This document shows positions 7,326-14,422 of a stretch of DNA of 16,406 bases, piece by piece. The notes beneath the pieces are model-generated. The model was not told the DNA's origin, did no database searches, and saw only the letters and a program-made list of their open reading frames with translations. Source of the DNA: an uncultured Lachnospiraceae bacterium. Lineage in GTDB: Bacteria; Bacillota; Clostridia; Lachnospirales; Lachnospiraceae. A program made the translations under genes and the position numbers. The stretch covers positions 1 through 16,406 of the forward strand of contig UQVK01000089.1 of assembly GCA_900544445.1 (NCBI GenBank), given 5' to 3'. Position 1 is the first letter of the stretch, and every line of letters begins with the position of its first letter.

Positions 7326-8075
7326 ATGATGACGGTGAAGGAAGTGAGCAGGCTGACAGGCGTGAGCGTACGCACCCTGCAGTATTATGACAGAATCGGA
7401 CTTCTGCATCCTGCCGGATATACGGAGTCCGGCTATCGGCTGTACGACGATGCAACGCTGGAAACCCTCCAGCAGATCCTTCTGTTCCGCGAACTGGAGT
7501 TTCCCTTAAAGCAGATCAGCCAGATTATTCACGCTCCCGATTTTGACAGAAACAGGGCCCTGGAGCAGCAGATCACCATGCTGCAGCTGAAGAAGGAGCA
7601 TCTGGAAAACCTGATCCTGTTTGCCCGTGGAATACAACTGACAGGAGTGAAAAATATGGATTTTAAAGCGTTTGATACGAGCAGGCTGGATGAATACGCC
7701 GAACAGGCCCGAAAGCAGTGGGGCCAGACCGCTGCCTGGCAGGAATTCAAAGAGAAAAGCAGGGGCAGAAACGGGGAGGCGGAAAAGGCCGTCGCCGCGG
7801 GACTGATGCTCATTCTGGAGGAGATTGGGAAGCAGAAGAGCCAGGGGCTGTCCGCAAAAGCGCCCTCGGTGCAGGATCTGGTAAAACAGCTGCAGAATTA
7901 CATCACGGAGCATTATTATCAGTGTACGCCGGAAATTCTGTCCGGACTGGGAAAAATGTACGCAGACGGCGGAGATTTTACGGTGAATATCGACCGGGCC
8001 TGCGGAGAGGGAACGGCTGTGTTCGCGGGGGAGGCGATTGCGGTTTATTGTGAAGGAGTGGCGGGGGAAGAATGA
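7326..8075 (+). CDS. MerR family transcriptional regulator with TipAS-type antibiotic-recognition domain
   Basis: The 249-residue protein has an N-terminal MerR winged HTH (about 1-70: VKEVSRLTGVSVRTLQYYDRIGLL, then YRLYDD), with a coiled-coil dimerisation helix around 75-105. A C-terminal helical domain (about 125-245) matches the TipAS domain of TipAL, Mta and SkgA. In those relatives the domain binds thiopeptide-like or other hydrophobic drugs and switches the protein to an activator at long-spacer promoters. Its own upstream region contains such a promoter. The ATG at 7326 has AAGGAG 9 nt upstream; a second ATG follows at once. No transporter is adjacent, so its regulon apart from itself is unknown. 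The inducing ligand cannot be predicted. The stop codon lies within a 12-bp repeat that recurs after vsr. Confidence 0.92.
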   Translation: MMTVKEVSRLTGVSVRTLQYYDRIGLLHPAGYTESGYRLYDDATLETLQQILLFRELEFPLKQISQIIHAPDFDRNRALEQQITMLQLKKEHLENLILFARGIQLTGVKNMDFKAFDTSRLDEYAEQARKQWGQTAAWQEFKEKSRGRNGEAEKAVAAGLMLILEEIGKQKSQGLSAKAPSVQDLVKQLQNYITEHYYQCTPEILSGLGKMYADGGDFTVNIDRACGEGTAVFAGEAIAVYCEGVAGEE

Positions 8076-8079
8076 AGAG
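8068..8079 (+). repeat. left copy of a 12-bp direct repeat flanking the accessory block
   Basis: AAGAATGAAGAG spans the stop codon of the MerR-family gene and recurs perfectly at 14423-14434, just after vsr. The purine-rich composition raises the odds of a chance match, but the positions bracket the whole AT-rich accessory block. Confidence 0.4.
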
Positions 8080-8129
8080 AAGTCTGGGAGGGGAAGGACG
8101 GGGATAAAAGGATAGAGGAATAAAGATAA

Positions 8130-8160
8130 AGAAGCGTCCTGCCGATGGTGGGGCGCTTCT
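8130..8160 (+). terminator. hairpin after the MerR-family gene, possible terminator
   Basis: AGAAGCGTCC (8130-8139) pairs with GGGCGCTTCT (8151-8160) in a 10-bp stem with one G-T pair and an 11-nt loop. The downstream plus-strand sequence, CATATATAGC, is AT-rich but has no real T run. The flank on the other side gives a T-rich tail on the minus strand. It probably separates the MerR gene from the accessory block, with modest efficiency. Confidence 0.45.
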
Positions 8161-8192
8161 CATATATAGCAAAGAAATTATAAGTGGAAGTG

Positions 8193-8221
8193 TTGACAGG
8201 ATACTTGCAGAAAATTATAAT
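8193..8221 (+). promoter_or_regulatory. consensus promoter of the toxin-antitoxin operon
   Basis: TTGACA (8193-8198), 17 bp, TATAAT (8216-8221): both hexamers match the sigma-A consensus exactly. The predicted start point, near 8228, falls inside the palindrome described next. Confidence 0.88.
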
Positions 8222-8224
8222 AAA

Positions 8225-8241
8225 ATTACCTAATAGGTAAT
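8225..8241 (+). promoter_or_regulatory. 17-bp palindromic operator, probably bound by the HigA antitoxin
   Basis: ATTACCTA and TAGGTAAT are perfect inverted arms around a single central A. The site begins 4 bp after the -10 box and covers the predicted transcription start, so a bound protein would block initiation. HigA-type antitoxins repress their own operons through such sites; HigA here is the obvious candidate. I see no second copy upstream of the restriction-modification genes. Confidence 0.75.
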
Positions 8242-8267
8242 ATGATTGGGAGGGATAGAAGGGGAAG

Positions 8268-8627
8268 TTGGAAATTATTTATGCGAACAATAAAATTAAG
8301 CAGCAGTGTACTAATATAAAAGATGCGGTAAAATTATTTGGTGGGGACAAACAGCTGGCAGTCAGCTTGCTTGGTAGAATAAATGCCATTGAACAGGCAG
8401 AAGTGATAAAAGATATCATCGTTATGCCGCAATTTCATTTTCATAATCTGCAGGGTAAAATGAAAGGTTCGTTTGCGATAGATGTGAAGGGGAGACGGGA
8501 TAAGTGGAGAATTATTTTGTGCCCTTTAAATGATGAAGGGGAAAGATTTGTTCCCTGTTATATAGATCAGATTGCAGAAATTGTCAAAATAGTGGAGATT
8601 ACGGAGGTGAGTGCACATTATGAGTAG
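8268..8627 (+). CDS. higB: HigB-like toxin of the RelE/ParE superfamily
   Basis: A small 119-residue basic protein with the RelE/HigB pattern: an N-terminal helical pair, then HFHNLQGKMKGSFAIDV (about 57-73) and KWRIILCPL (about 79-87), which form the sheet carrying the conserved Gly, Asp72 and Arg81. Known HigB toxins are ribosome-dependent mRNA interferases that slow growth when the antitoxin is lost. It precedes the antitoxin gene and overlaps it by 8 nt, the reversed order characteristic of higBA. The start is a TTG with a poorly spaced AAGGGG, whereas the antitoxin has a strong GGAGG. Weak toxin translation would favour the antitoxin; this last point is inference. Activity has not been shown for this protein. 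Confidence 0.85.
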   Translation: MEIIYANNKIKQQCTNIKDAVKLFGGDKQLAVSLLGRINAIEQAEVIKDIIVMPQFHFHNLQGKMKGSFAIDVKGRRDKWRIILCPLNDEGERFVPCYIDQIAEIVKIVEITEVSAHYE

Positions 8628-9702
8628 CTATGTTGAATATCATGATAAAATTGCATTTCATCCAGGATATTATATTAAGGAAATTGTGGAAGAAAGTGGT
8701 TTGACTCAGGAAGATTTTGCGAAGAGGCTTGGAACTACACCTAAAAATTTATGCGTTTTAATGAATGGAGATCAAAATCTATCCATTGATATTGCAACAA
8801 AGCTTTCCAGAATGCTTGGAACAACAGTTGCCTATTGGCTGAGAATTCAGCAGGCTTATGATGAGACAATTGCGGAATTTCTTTCTGAAGAAGAATTGAA
8901 GCGGGAAAGAGAAGTATTTAAGCTTTTGGATTATAAATATTTTAGGGAACATTTTGGACTTCCGGATATTCCGCGAAAAATTGATGAACAAATTAAGCAG
9001 GTCAGAGAATTCCTTTCGGTTTCATCGCTGACAGTATTAAAGAGGGCAGATTTAGCTGTAAGCTTCAGAAGCTATACGGAAAATCTCAGTGAATCCGACA
9101 TTGTGAATGCTAATGCAATGGTGCAGATTGCAATTAACCGTACATTGAAAACAGAAGCGCCTAAATTCAATAAGAAAAAATTTGAAGCCAGCGTTGAATT
9201 TGCTTTAACCCAGACTCATAATCATGAGAATTTTCTTCCAATGCTGCGAGAAGCTTTTGCCAATGCAGGAGTTGTTCTGATTGTGCTTCCCAATCTGAAG
9301 ACTTCAGGAATTAACGGGGCGACGAAGAAGGTAGATGGAAAGGTCATGCTGATGGTGAATGACAGAAGACATTATGCGGATACTTTTTGGTTTACGCTAT
9401 TTCATGAAATTGGTCATATTATGAATGGAGATTATGGCGTTACATTCGGAACCAATCAAAACCATTCAGAAGACGAGGCGGATCAATATGCACAGAGATG
9501 TTTGATCCCTCAGGAAAAATATGAAAGATTTCTTCAGGAAAACAAGACTTTTGATGAAAAGACGATTCGGGATTTTGCAGCTTCCATAGACAGGGATCCG
9601 GGGATTGTGCTTGGACGGCTGATGAAGGATAAAGTGGTTGATTATACCGATATGGAGCTTTCCAATAGGCTTCGAAAGAAATATACTGTGGTTATAAAAT
9701 AA
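8620..9702 (+). CDS. higA: HigA-type antitoxin fused to an ImmA/IrrE-family metallopeptidase
   Basis: A 360-residue protein with two parts. Residues about 14-75 form a HigA/XRE helix-turn-helix (HPGYYIKEIVEESGLTQEDF, then LGTTPKNLCVLMNG and LGTTVAYWL). Residues about 190-335 hold an ImmA/IrrE-type zinc protease domain with HEIGH (262-266) and a downstream acidic EDEADQYA (284-291), probably supplying the third ligand, Glu286. HigA domains neutralise HigB and repress the operon; ImmA/IrrE proteases cleave regulators such as phage-type repressors after a stress signal. The fusion is a known architecture, but its protease target is generally unclear. The ATG at 8620 is placed 9 nt after GGAGGTGA; a GTG at 8611 would be too close to it. 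The next gene begins 1 nt after its stop. Confidence 0.9.
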   Translation: MSSYVEYHDKIAFHPGYYIKEIVEESGLTQEDFAKRLGTTPKNLCVLMNGDQNLSIDIATKLSRMLGTTVAYWLRIQQAYDETIAEFLSEEELKREREVFKLLDYKYFREHFGLPDIPRKIDEQIKQVREFLSVSSLTVLKRADLAVSFRSYTENLSESDIVNANAMVQIAINRTLKTEAPKFNKKKFEASVEFALTQTHNHENFLPMLREAFANAGVVLIVLPNLKTSGINGATKKVDGKVMLMVNDRRHYADTFWFTLFHEIGHIMNGDYGVTFGTNQNHSEDEADQYAQRCLIPQEKYERFLQENKTFDEKTIRDFAASIDRDPGIVLGRLMKDKVVDYTDMELSNRLRKKYTVVIK

Positions 9703-9703
9703 T

Positions 9704-10300
9704 ATGTATAAGACTATAACTTACTACAACAAAAACGCCCAGTCCTACACATCTGCTACCCAGGCCCTTGATTTCCGCTCCATCCAGGATCATTTCCTGT
9801 CTCATATGCCGCAGTCTGCCCGAATTCTGGATTTCGGCTGTGGCTCCGGACGGGATACCAGATATTTCCTGAATCGCGGTTTTCAGGTGGATGCCGTCGA
9901 TGGTTCCTCAGAGATGTGCCGAATCGCAGGAGAGTATACCGGAATACCGGTCCGGCAGATGCTTTTTCAGGAACTGGATACAGTGGATTCCTACGACGGA
10001 ATATGGGCCTGCGCTTCCATCCTTCATCTGTCCAGATCGGAGTTGACTGATGTCTTTTACAGGATGGCTGCTGCATTGCGGAAAAATGGAATGATTTATG
10101 CTTCCTTCAAATATGGAAGCTTTGAGGGAGAACGAAACGGGAGATATTTTACGGATTTTACAGAAATGGATTTTGCAGAATTCGCCGGATGTTTTTCTGA
10201 ACTTGTCATTCAGGAGATGTGGATCACCGGGGATATTCGTCCCGGAAGGGGAGAGGAAAGATGGCTGAATACGATTCTTCAAAAATCGGCTATATGCTGA
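9704..10300 (+). CDS. class I SAM-dependent methyltransferase, TehB-like size
   Basis: A 198-residue Rossmann methyltransferase. The SAM site is ILDFGCGSGRD (41-51) with the acidic residue at the end of strand 2 in VDAVDGS (Asp66). Later segments are WACASILHLS (101-110), SFKYGSFEGERNGRYFTDF (134-152) and DIRPGRGEERWLN (177-189). There is no PCQ motif and no NPPY/DPPY motif, so it is not a recognisable DNA methyltransferase. It looks like a small-molecule, RNA or protein methylase; substrate unknown. There is no ribosome site before the ATG, which lies 1 nt after the higA stop. It is therefore probably translated by termination-reinitiation. The 3' end overlaps the HNH gene by 40 nt. GC content is higher than in the neighbouring toxin-antitoxin genes. 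Confidence 0.85.
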   Translation: MYKTITYYNKNAQSYTSATQALDFRSIQDHFLSHMPQSARILDFGCGSGRDTRYFLNRGFQVDAVDGSSEMCRIAGEYTGIPVRQMLFQELDTVDSYDGIWACASILHLSRSELTDVFYRMAAALRKNGMIYASFKYGSFEGERNGRYFTDFTEMDFAEFAGCFSELVIQEMWITGDIRPGRGEERWLNTILQKSAIC

Positions 10301-11436
10301 GAATCAACGGAGAATATAATAATACGCTGGATATCAAGGGCTTTTTTCGGATGCTGAAGGATCCCTCTTACTGTTACAAATTTTTCTGGCTGGAGGCTCT
10401 GGTATGGCTGATCTCGGAAGGAGTGGAGGAGACTACCTTTGGCGCGGTCATAGATGAAATGATTGCTAATGCCTGGTATCCGGTTCGGGAATTTCATATC
10501 CATTTAAGCGGTATACAGGGAGGAGAGGTGCGTGACGGGTTAGAAAGAGCAGTGGAATGCCTGTCAAAGATAAGCGGTCTTTCTGCCAGCGCCTCGAAAA
10601 CGGAAATAAAGAATGCCATTCATGAACACGATAAAGAACTGAAAGTCCATAAAGAACAGCTGACCAATATGGTCCCATACCGGGCGTTGGCGGGTTTTTT
10701 CAAAGAAAATCCCGGATCCGCGTGGAACAGCGTTGCGCGGATGGTGGAATACATTGAACGGATTAACCGCTTGGAAAAGCCCCTTCCCTATACGCTGGGA
10801 ACGAGCAGCGGGCTGAAACGGGAGCTGCGGTTTGATCCGGAGTGGATGAAGATGATTCAGGACAATATGGTTCCCATTCTGGGCTGGATCCAATATGAAA
10901 AGGTGAAGTGGCTTCAGACGAACAATCCGGAGGTGCCGGGGCTTGTTTATAAACTGGCCCCTTTGGACGAGAAGATGAGAAAACTGGGACATGTGCGGAA
11001 GCTCTGGGAGGGTGTTCTGGAGATAAGACCGGTTCCTGATGTGTTCACCTGCAGGCCATTGCAGACCAAAGCCTATGACGTGGACCATTTTGTGCCATGG
11101 TCCTTCGTGATGAATGATGAGCTGTGGAATCTGATGCCCATGGATTCCTCCCTGAATGCTTCAAAAAGCAGTCATCTGCCCAAATGGGATCCATATTTCG
11201 TCAGGTTTGCGGAAAATCAGTTCATGCTGTATGAGATGATTCAAAGCAATTCTCGTATCCGAAAGCTGTATGAAGGCTGTTATCGGGATAACCTCCATTC
11301 CATTTGGGCCCAGCGGGAACTGTACCGGCCGGGAAACACAAGGGAGGAGTTCGTTTACATCCTGCAGAAGAACATGAAGCCGATCTACGATTCCGCATGG
11401 CGGCAGGGCTATGAGATCTGGTGGTTTAGTATGTAA
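10261..11436 (+). CDS. HNH endonuclease domain protein
   Basis: A 391-residue protein with a helical N-terminal part (SYCYKFFWLEALVWLI at about 36-51 and MIANAWYPV at 67-75) and a C-terminal HNH nuclease motif. The motif reads DVDHFVPW (Asp275-His276), ELWNLMP (Asn290) and SLNASKSSHLP (Asn299, Lys302), matching the D-H...N...N-x-x-K layout of metal-dependent HNH nucleases. Only one Cys (264) is present where many HNH proteins have a CxxC zinc knuckle. The ATG at 10261 follows GGAGAGG and lies within the methyltransferase gene, so expression is coupled. A longer frame back to 10219 lacks this support. A strong terminator follows. It is presumably a defence nuclease, but no known system is clearly matched; DNA or RNA specificity is unknown. 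Confidence 0.87.
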   Translation: MAEYDSSKIGYMLRINGEYNNTLDIKGFFRMLKDPSYCYKFFWLEALVWLISEGVEETTFGAVIDEMIANAWYPVREFHIHLSGIQGGEVRDGLERAVECLSKISGLSASASKTEIKNAIHEHDKELKVHKEQLTNMVPYRALAGFFKENPGSAWNSVARMVEYIERINRLEKPLPYTLGTSSGLKRELRFDPEWMKMIQDNMVPILGWIQYEKVKWLQTNNPEVPGLVYKLAPLDEKMRKLGHVRKLWEGVLEIRPVPDVFTCRPLQTKAYDVDHFVPWSFVMNDELWNLMPMDSSLNASKSSHLPKWDPYFVRFAENQFMLYEMIQSNSRIRKLYEGCYRDNLHSIWAQRELYRPGNTREEFVYILQKNMKPIYDSAWRQGYEIWWFSM

Positions 11437-11515
11437 AAAAGTGTTATGTCCCTAAACGGGGGCAACGAAAATTTGTGTTAATGAAGCTGCAGAGGCCGGA
11501 AAACCAGAAGAAGAT

Positions 11516-11560
11516 TCTTCCAGAATCATTGATAATTGCAATGCTTCTGGAAGATTTTTT
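11516..11560 (+). terminator. Rho-independent terminator of the toxin-antitoxin/HNH operon
   Basis: TCTTCCAGAATCATTG (11516-11531) pairs with CAATGCTTCTGGAAGA (11539-11554) across a 7-nt loop, 15 of 16 positions paired, followed by six T residues (11555-11560). It sits 80 nt after the HNH stop codon and ends that operon before the restriction-modification promoter. Confidence 0.92.
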
Positions 11561-11572
11561 AATAAAATGGAG

Positions 11573-11606
11573 TCTGGGAAACATTTTATACCATATATTT
11601 CCCAGA
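11573..11606 (+). repeat. inverted repeat upstream of the methyltransferase promoter, possible operator
   Basis: TCTGGGAAA (11573-11581) and TTTCCCAGA (11598-11606) are perfect 9-bp inverted arms separated by 16 nt, ending 3 bp before the predicted -35 box. It has no T tract, so it is more likely a protein-binding site than a terminator. The ribbon-helix-helix-like N-terminus of the adjacent methyltransferase is a candidate ligand. Confidence 0.5.
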
Positions 11607-11609
11607 GCA

Positions 11610-11638
11610 TTGATGTGAAAGTTCATATGTGTTAAAAT
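11610..11638 (+). promoter_or_regulatory. putative promoter of the restriction-modification operon
   Basis: TTGATG (11610-11615), 17 bp, TAAAAT (11633-11638), giving a start near 11645 and a leader of about 35 nt with GGAGGT before the GTG start codon. Both boxes match four or five of six consensus positions. Confidence 0.6.
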
Positions 11639-11679
11639 ACAGTTGAATACAGTCATAAAAACTTGGAGGTAGTTATAAG

Positions 11680-12804
11680 GTGGCAAAACAGATACATATT
11701 CGCCTGGAAGACAGCCTTTTTGAGGCTCTTTCAGAATATGCAGATAAAACGGGTCAATCCGTTCAGGATACAATTATCAGATCAATAATGCAAATGTTAA
11801 GTAATCAGTCTCATCCCTCTACAAAAAAGGCGGCTTTCACATTTATCGATCTATTTGCGGGAATCGGTGGAATGAGACTGGCATTTGAAAATAATGGAGG
11901 GGACTGTGTTTATTCCAATGAATGGAATAAATACAGCCAACAGACGTATTTTGCCAATTTTGGAGAACAGCCGGATGGGGATATAACTAAAGTAGACGCA
12001 AGAATTATTCCAAATCATGATATTCTTGTTGCCGGCTTCCCGTGTCAGCCTTTCAGCATAGCAGGGGTTTCAAAAAAGCAGAGTTTGGGACGTGAAACAG
12101 GTTTTGAAGACAAGACCCAGGGAACGCTGTTTTTTGACGTATGCAGAATTTTGAAAGTCAAAAGACCAAAGGCCTTTATGCTTGAAAATGTTAAAAATTT
12201 GAAGAGTCATGACCATGGGAATACATTCAGAGTTATAATGGAGTCTCTGGATGAACTGGATTATGAAATTTTTCATGCGGTTTTGGATGGACAGTATTAT
12301 GTTCCTCAACACAGAGAACGTATATTGATAGTGGGGTTTGACCGTAAAAGATATGGGAAGGATATCAGGTTTGAATTTGATATAACTCCTGTGAAACCAA
12401 AACCGCTTATAAAAGACATACTGGAAGAGAATCCGGATGAGAAGTATACTCTTTCAGATAAGTTATGGGGGTATCTGCAAAATTATGCGGAAAAGCATAA
12501 GGCGGCAGGAAATGGCTTTGGATTCGGTATTGCAGATCCGGATGGAGTGGCAAGAACATTAAGTGCCAGATATTACAAAGATGGATCAGAAATATTGATC
12601 GCGCAGGAAGGAAAAAATCCCAGAAGACTGACACCCAGGGAATGCGCAAGAATACAGGGGTTTCCTGATACATTCAAAATTGTAGTATCTGATACTCAGG
12701 CATACAAACAGTTCGGTAATTCGGTTGTTGTACCGCTGATGACTGATGTGGCAGGGCTGATTGTAAGAAAAGTTGCAGAGCTTGACAGGAGAGAAAAACA
12801 ATGA
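11680..12804 (+). CDS. dcm: DNA (cytosine-5-)-methyltransferase of the Dcm/M.EcoRII group, with N-terminal RHH-like segment
   Basis: A 374-residue m5C methyltransferase that transfers a methyl group from SAM to cytosine C5. Ordered motifs are DLFAGIGG (57-64), GFPCQPFS with catalytic Cys122, ENV (169-171), QHRER (210-214), [15 protein letters not shown] (315-329) and QFGNSVV (344-350). [20 protein letters not shown] and the target-recognition segment [16 protein letters not shown] are close to E. coli Dcm and M.EcoRII, so CCWGG (or CCNGG) is the likely site. Residues 1-40 ([20 protein letters not shown], then [10 protein letters not shown]) look like a ribbon-helix-helix DNA-binding segment, possibly for autoregulation. 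The GTG start has GGAGGT 9 nt upstream. The stop overlaps the endonuclease start as ATGA. Confidence 0.95.
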   Translation: MAKQIHIRLEDSLFEALSEYADKTGQSVQDTIIRSIMQMLSNQSHPSTKKAAFTFIDLFAGIGGMRLAFENNGGDCVYSNEWNKYSQQTYFANFGEQPDGDITKVDARIIPNHDILVAGFPCQPFSIAGVSKKQSLGRETGFEDKTQGTLFFDVCRILKVKRPKAFMLENVKNLKSHDHGNTFRVIMESLDELDYEIFHAVLDGQYYVPQHRERILIVGFDRKRYGKDIRFEFDITPVKPKPLIKDILEENPDEKYTLSDKLWGYLQNYAEKHKAAGNGFGFGIADPDGVARTLSARYYKDGSEILIAQEGKNPRRLTPRECARIQGFPDTFKIVVSDTQAYKQFGNSVVVPLMTDVAGLIVRKVAELDRREKQ

Positions 12805-13967
12805 AAATTGTATCCTATGCAATAGAAAAAACAATGACAGGAAAAGAAACGTTTTGTAAACTGTTATCGCCTAATGACAGTGGGGAAACTGGCGGACATC
12901 AGTCAGGTTTCCTGATTTCGAAATCAGCCGGAAAAATGCTTTTTTCAGAGGAAGAGCTCAAACAGCATATAGCCAAGCGGGAAATAAAAATAAAATGGCA
13001 GGAAGATTTCATTACGGATGCCTGTTTCACATGGTATCAAAGTAAAAATGAATTAAGACTGACAAGATTTACCAGAGGATTTCCCTTCATGGGACCTGAA
13101 TATACTGGTGCATTGTTTGTCCTGATTAAAAACACCTCTGAAGACTATGATGGATATATTTTTAACACGGAAGAGGAGATTAATGAATATCTGGACAATT
13201 TTGGCTTAACGCCGGCAGAAACAAACAGGCTTATAGAATTGAGCAATGTAGATGCTTCGCTGAGAGAACAGCAGGCAATAGATTCTTTCATTAACAGTCT
13301 TGCATTCGGCTTCCCAAGTTCTGAGGAAATGTCTTTCGCAGCAAGAATGATATCATATGATGTTTTTGCGGAAAGAGAATTGGTGCGTTCCAACCCGGAC
13401 AAAGTCCTGATAGATTGGACAGAAGAAGAATATAAACTTTTCAGAGAGTTTGAACGTGTAAGATATGGAAATATTGTAGCAAAAGGATTCGGCTCAGTTG
13501 ATGAATTTGTTGCACTTGCGAATCAGGTGCTTAACAGGAGAAAAAGTCGGGCGGGGAAGAGTCTTGAACATCATCTGGCAGCCATATTCGATGAAAATAG
13601 AATTCATTATACGGCGCAGGCAGTAACAGAAGGGAATAAGAGGCCTGATTTCCTTTTCCCGTCACAGGAGGCTTACCATGACAGTATGTTTCCAATTGAC
13701 AAAATTACTATGCTGGCAGCAAAAACTACATGCAAGGACAGATGGCGACAGATTCTGAATGAAGCTGACCGATTAAAAGATGGAGTAAAGTATTTATGCA
13801 CCCTTCAGCAGGGAATATCCGCAAGACAGATGGATGAAATGGCTGCTGAACAGGTTGTGTTGGTGGTCCCTAAGGCATATATTTCTACCTATCCAAGAGA
13901 CAGACAGGATCGTATATGGACTATTTCCAAATTTGTAAATTATCTGAAAGAAAAAGAAGGTAAATAA
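12801..13967 (+). CDS. EcoRII-type restriction endonuclease (type IIE)
   Basis: The 388-residue protein aligns from memory with R.EcoRII (about 404 residues) over both domains. The N-terminal effector-DNA domain shows [16 protein letters not shown] (21-36) and [19 protein letters not shown] (87-105). The C-terminal PD-(D/E)xK nuclease domain shows [29 protein letters not shown] and [11 protein letters not shown]. Asp283, Lys308 (in [11 protein letters not shown]) and Glu321 (in NEADR) keep the spacing of the EcoRII catalytic residues. EcoRII cuts before CCWGG and needs a second bound site, so the same behaviour is expected here. The start has AGGAG about 8 nt upstream and overlaps the methyltransferase stop by 4 nt. 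No truncation or missing key residue is seen. Confidence 0.95.
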   Translation: MKIVSYAIEKTMTGKETFCKLLSPNDSGETGGHQSGFLISKSAGKMLFSEEELKQHIAKREIKIKWQEDFITDACFTWYQSKNELRLTRFTRGFPFMGPEYTGALFVLIKNTSEDYDGYIFNTEEEINEYLDNFGLTPAETNRLIELSNVDASLREQQAIDSFINSLAFGFPSSEEMSFAARMISYDVFAERELVRSNPDKVLIDWTEEEYKLFREFERVRYGNIVAKGFGSVDEFVALANQVLNRRKSRAGKSLEHHLAAIFDENRIHYTAQAVTEGNKRPDFLFPSQEAYHDSMFPIDKITMLAAKTTCKDRWRQILNEADRLKDGVKYLCTLQQGISARQMDEMAAEQVVLVVPKAYISTYPRDRQDRIWTISKFVNYLKEKEGK

Positions 13968-14420
13968 ATGTCTGATATTGTAAGCAAAGAGCAGAGAAGC
14001 AGAAATATGTCTGCAATCAGGAGTAAGGATACAAAGCCGGAGCTTTATATTCGAAAATTGTTGTATGCAGATGGTTATAGATATCGAAAGAACGATGCTT
14101 CTGTTTATGGTCATCCGGATATGTTCCTGTCAAAATATAATACGGCAATATTTGTACATGGTTGTTTCTGGCATCGACATATGAATTGTCGGTTCGCATA
14201 TACACCGAAAACAAGAATAGATTTCTGGTCAAAGAAATTTCAGGTTAATGTGGAAAGAGATTTAGTAGTTAAAGAAGAATTAAATCGGGAACATATTCGT
14301 ATTCTTGTTATTTGGGAGTGCACTGTAAAGCAAATGCAGAAAAGTGAGATAAAAGAGGAAGAAACTTTAAGACAGATTGAGACATTTTTGACATCTGACG
14401 AACAGTACAGGGAACTTTAA
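13968..14420 (+). CDS. vsr: very short patch repair (Vsr) mismatch endonuclease
   Basis: A 150-residue Vsr protein, the normal family length. It nicks 5' to T in T:G mismatches made when methylated cytosine deaminates, guarding methylase sites from C-to-T mutation. Catalytic and recognition residues fall where they do in E. coli Vsr: Glu25, Asp51 (HPDMF), His64, Phe67-Trp68-His69 (HGCFWH) and Asp98. Zinc ligands are Cys66, His71, Cys74 and Cys118. SRNMSAIRSKDTKPEL and VIWEC are also typical. The ATG directly follows the endonuclease stop, with AGAAGG upstream, so it is the third gene of the cassette. E. coli Vsr works on CTWGG/CCWGG, which supports that target for the cassette. No strong terminator follows. 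Confidence 0.96.
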   Translation: MSDIVSKEQRSRNMSAIRSKDTKPELYIRKLLYADGYRYRKNDASVYGHPDMFLSKYNTAIFVHGCFWHRHMNCRFAYTPKTRIDFWSKKFQVNVERDLVVKEELNREHIRILVIWECTVKQMQKSEIKEEETLRQIETFLTSDEQYREL

Positions 14421-14422
14421 GA

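Noticed and set aside
9704..11436. Calling the methyltransferase-HNH pair a type II restriction-modification system
   Set aside because: The methyltransferase shows no DNA-methylase catalytic motif, so the label would not be supported.
11444..11773. 109-residue minus-strand open frame
   Set aside because: It covers the terminator, inverted repeat and promoter region and enters the methyltransferase gene antisense.
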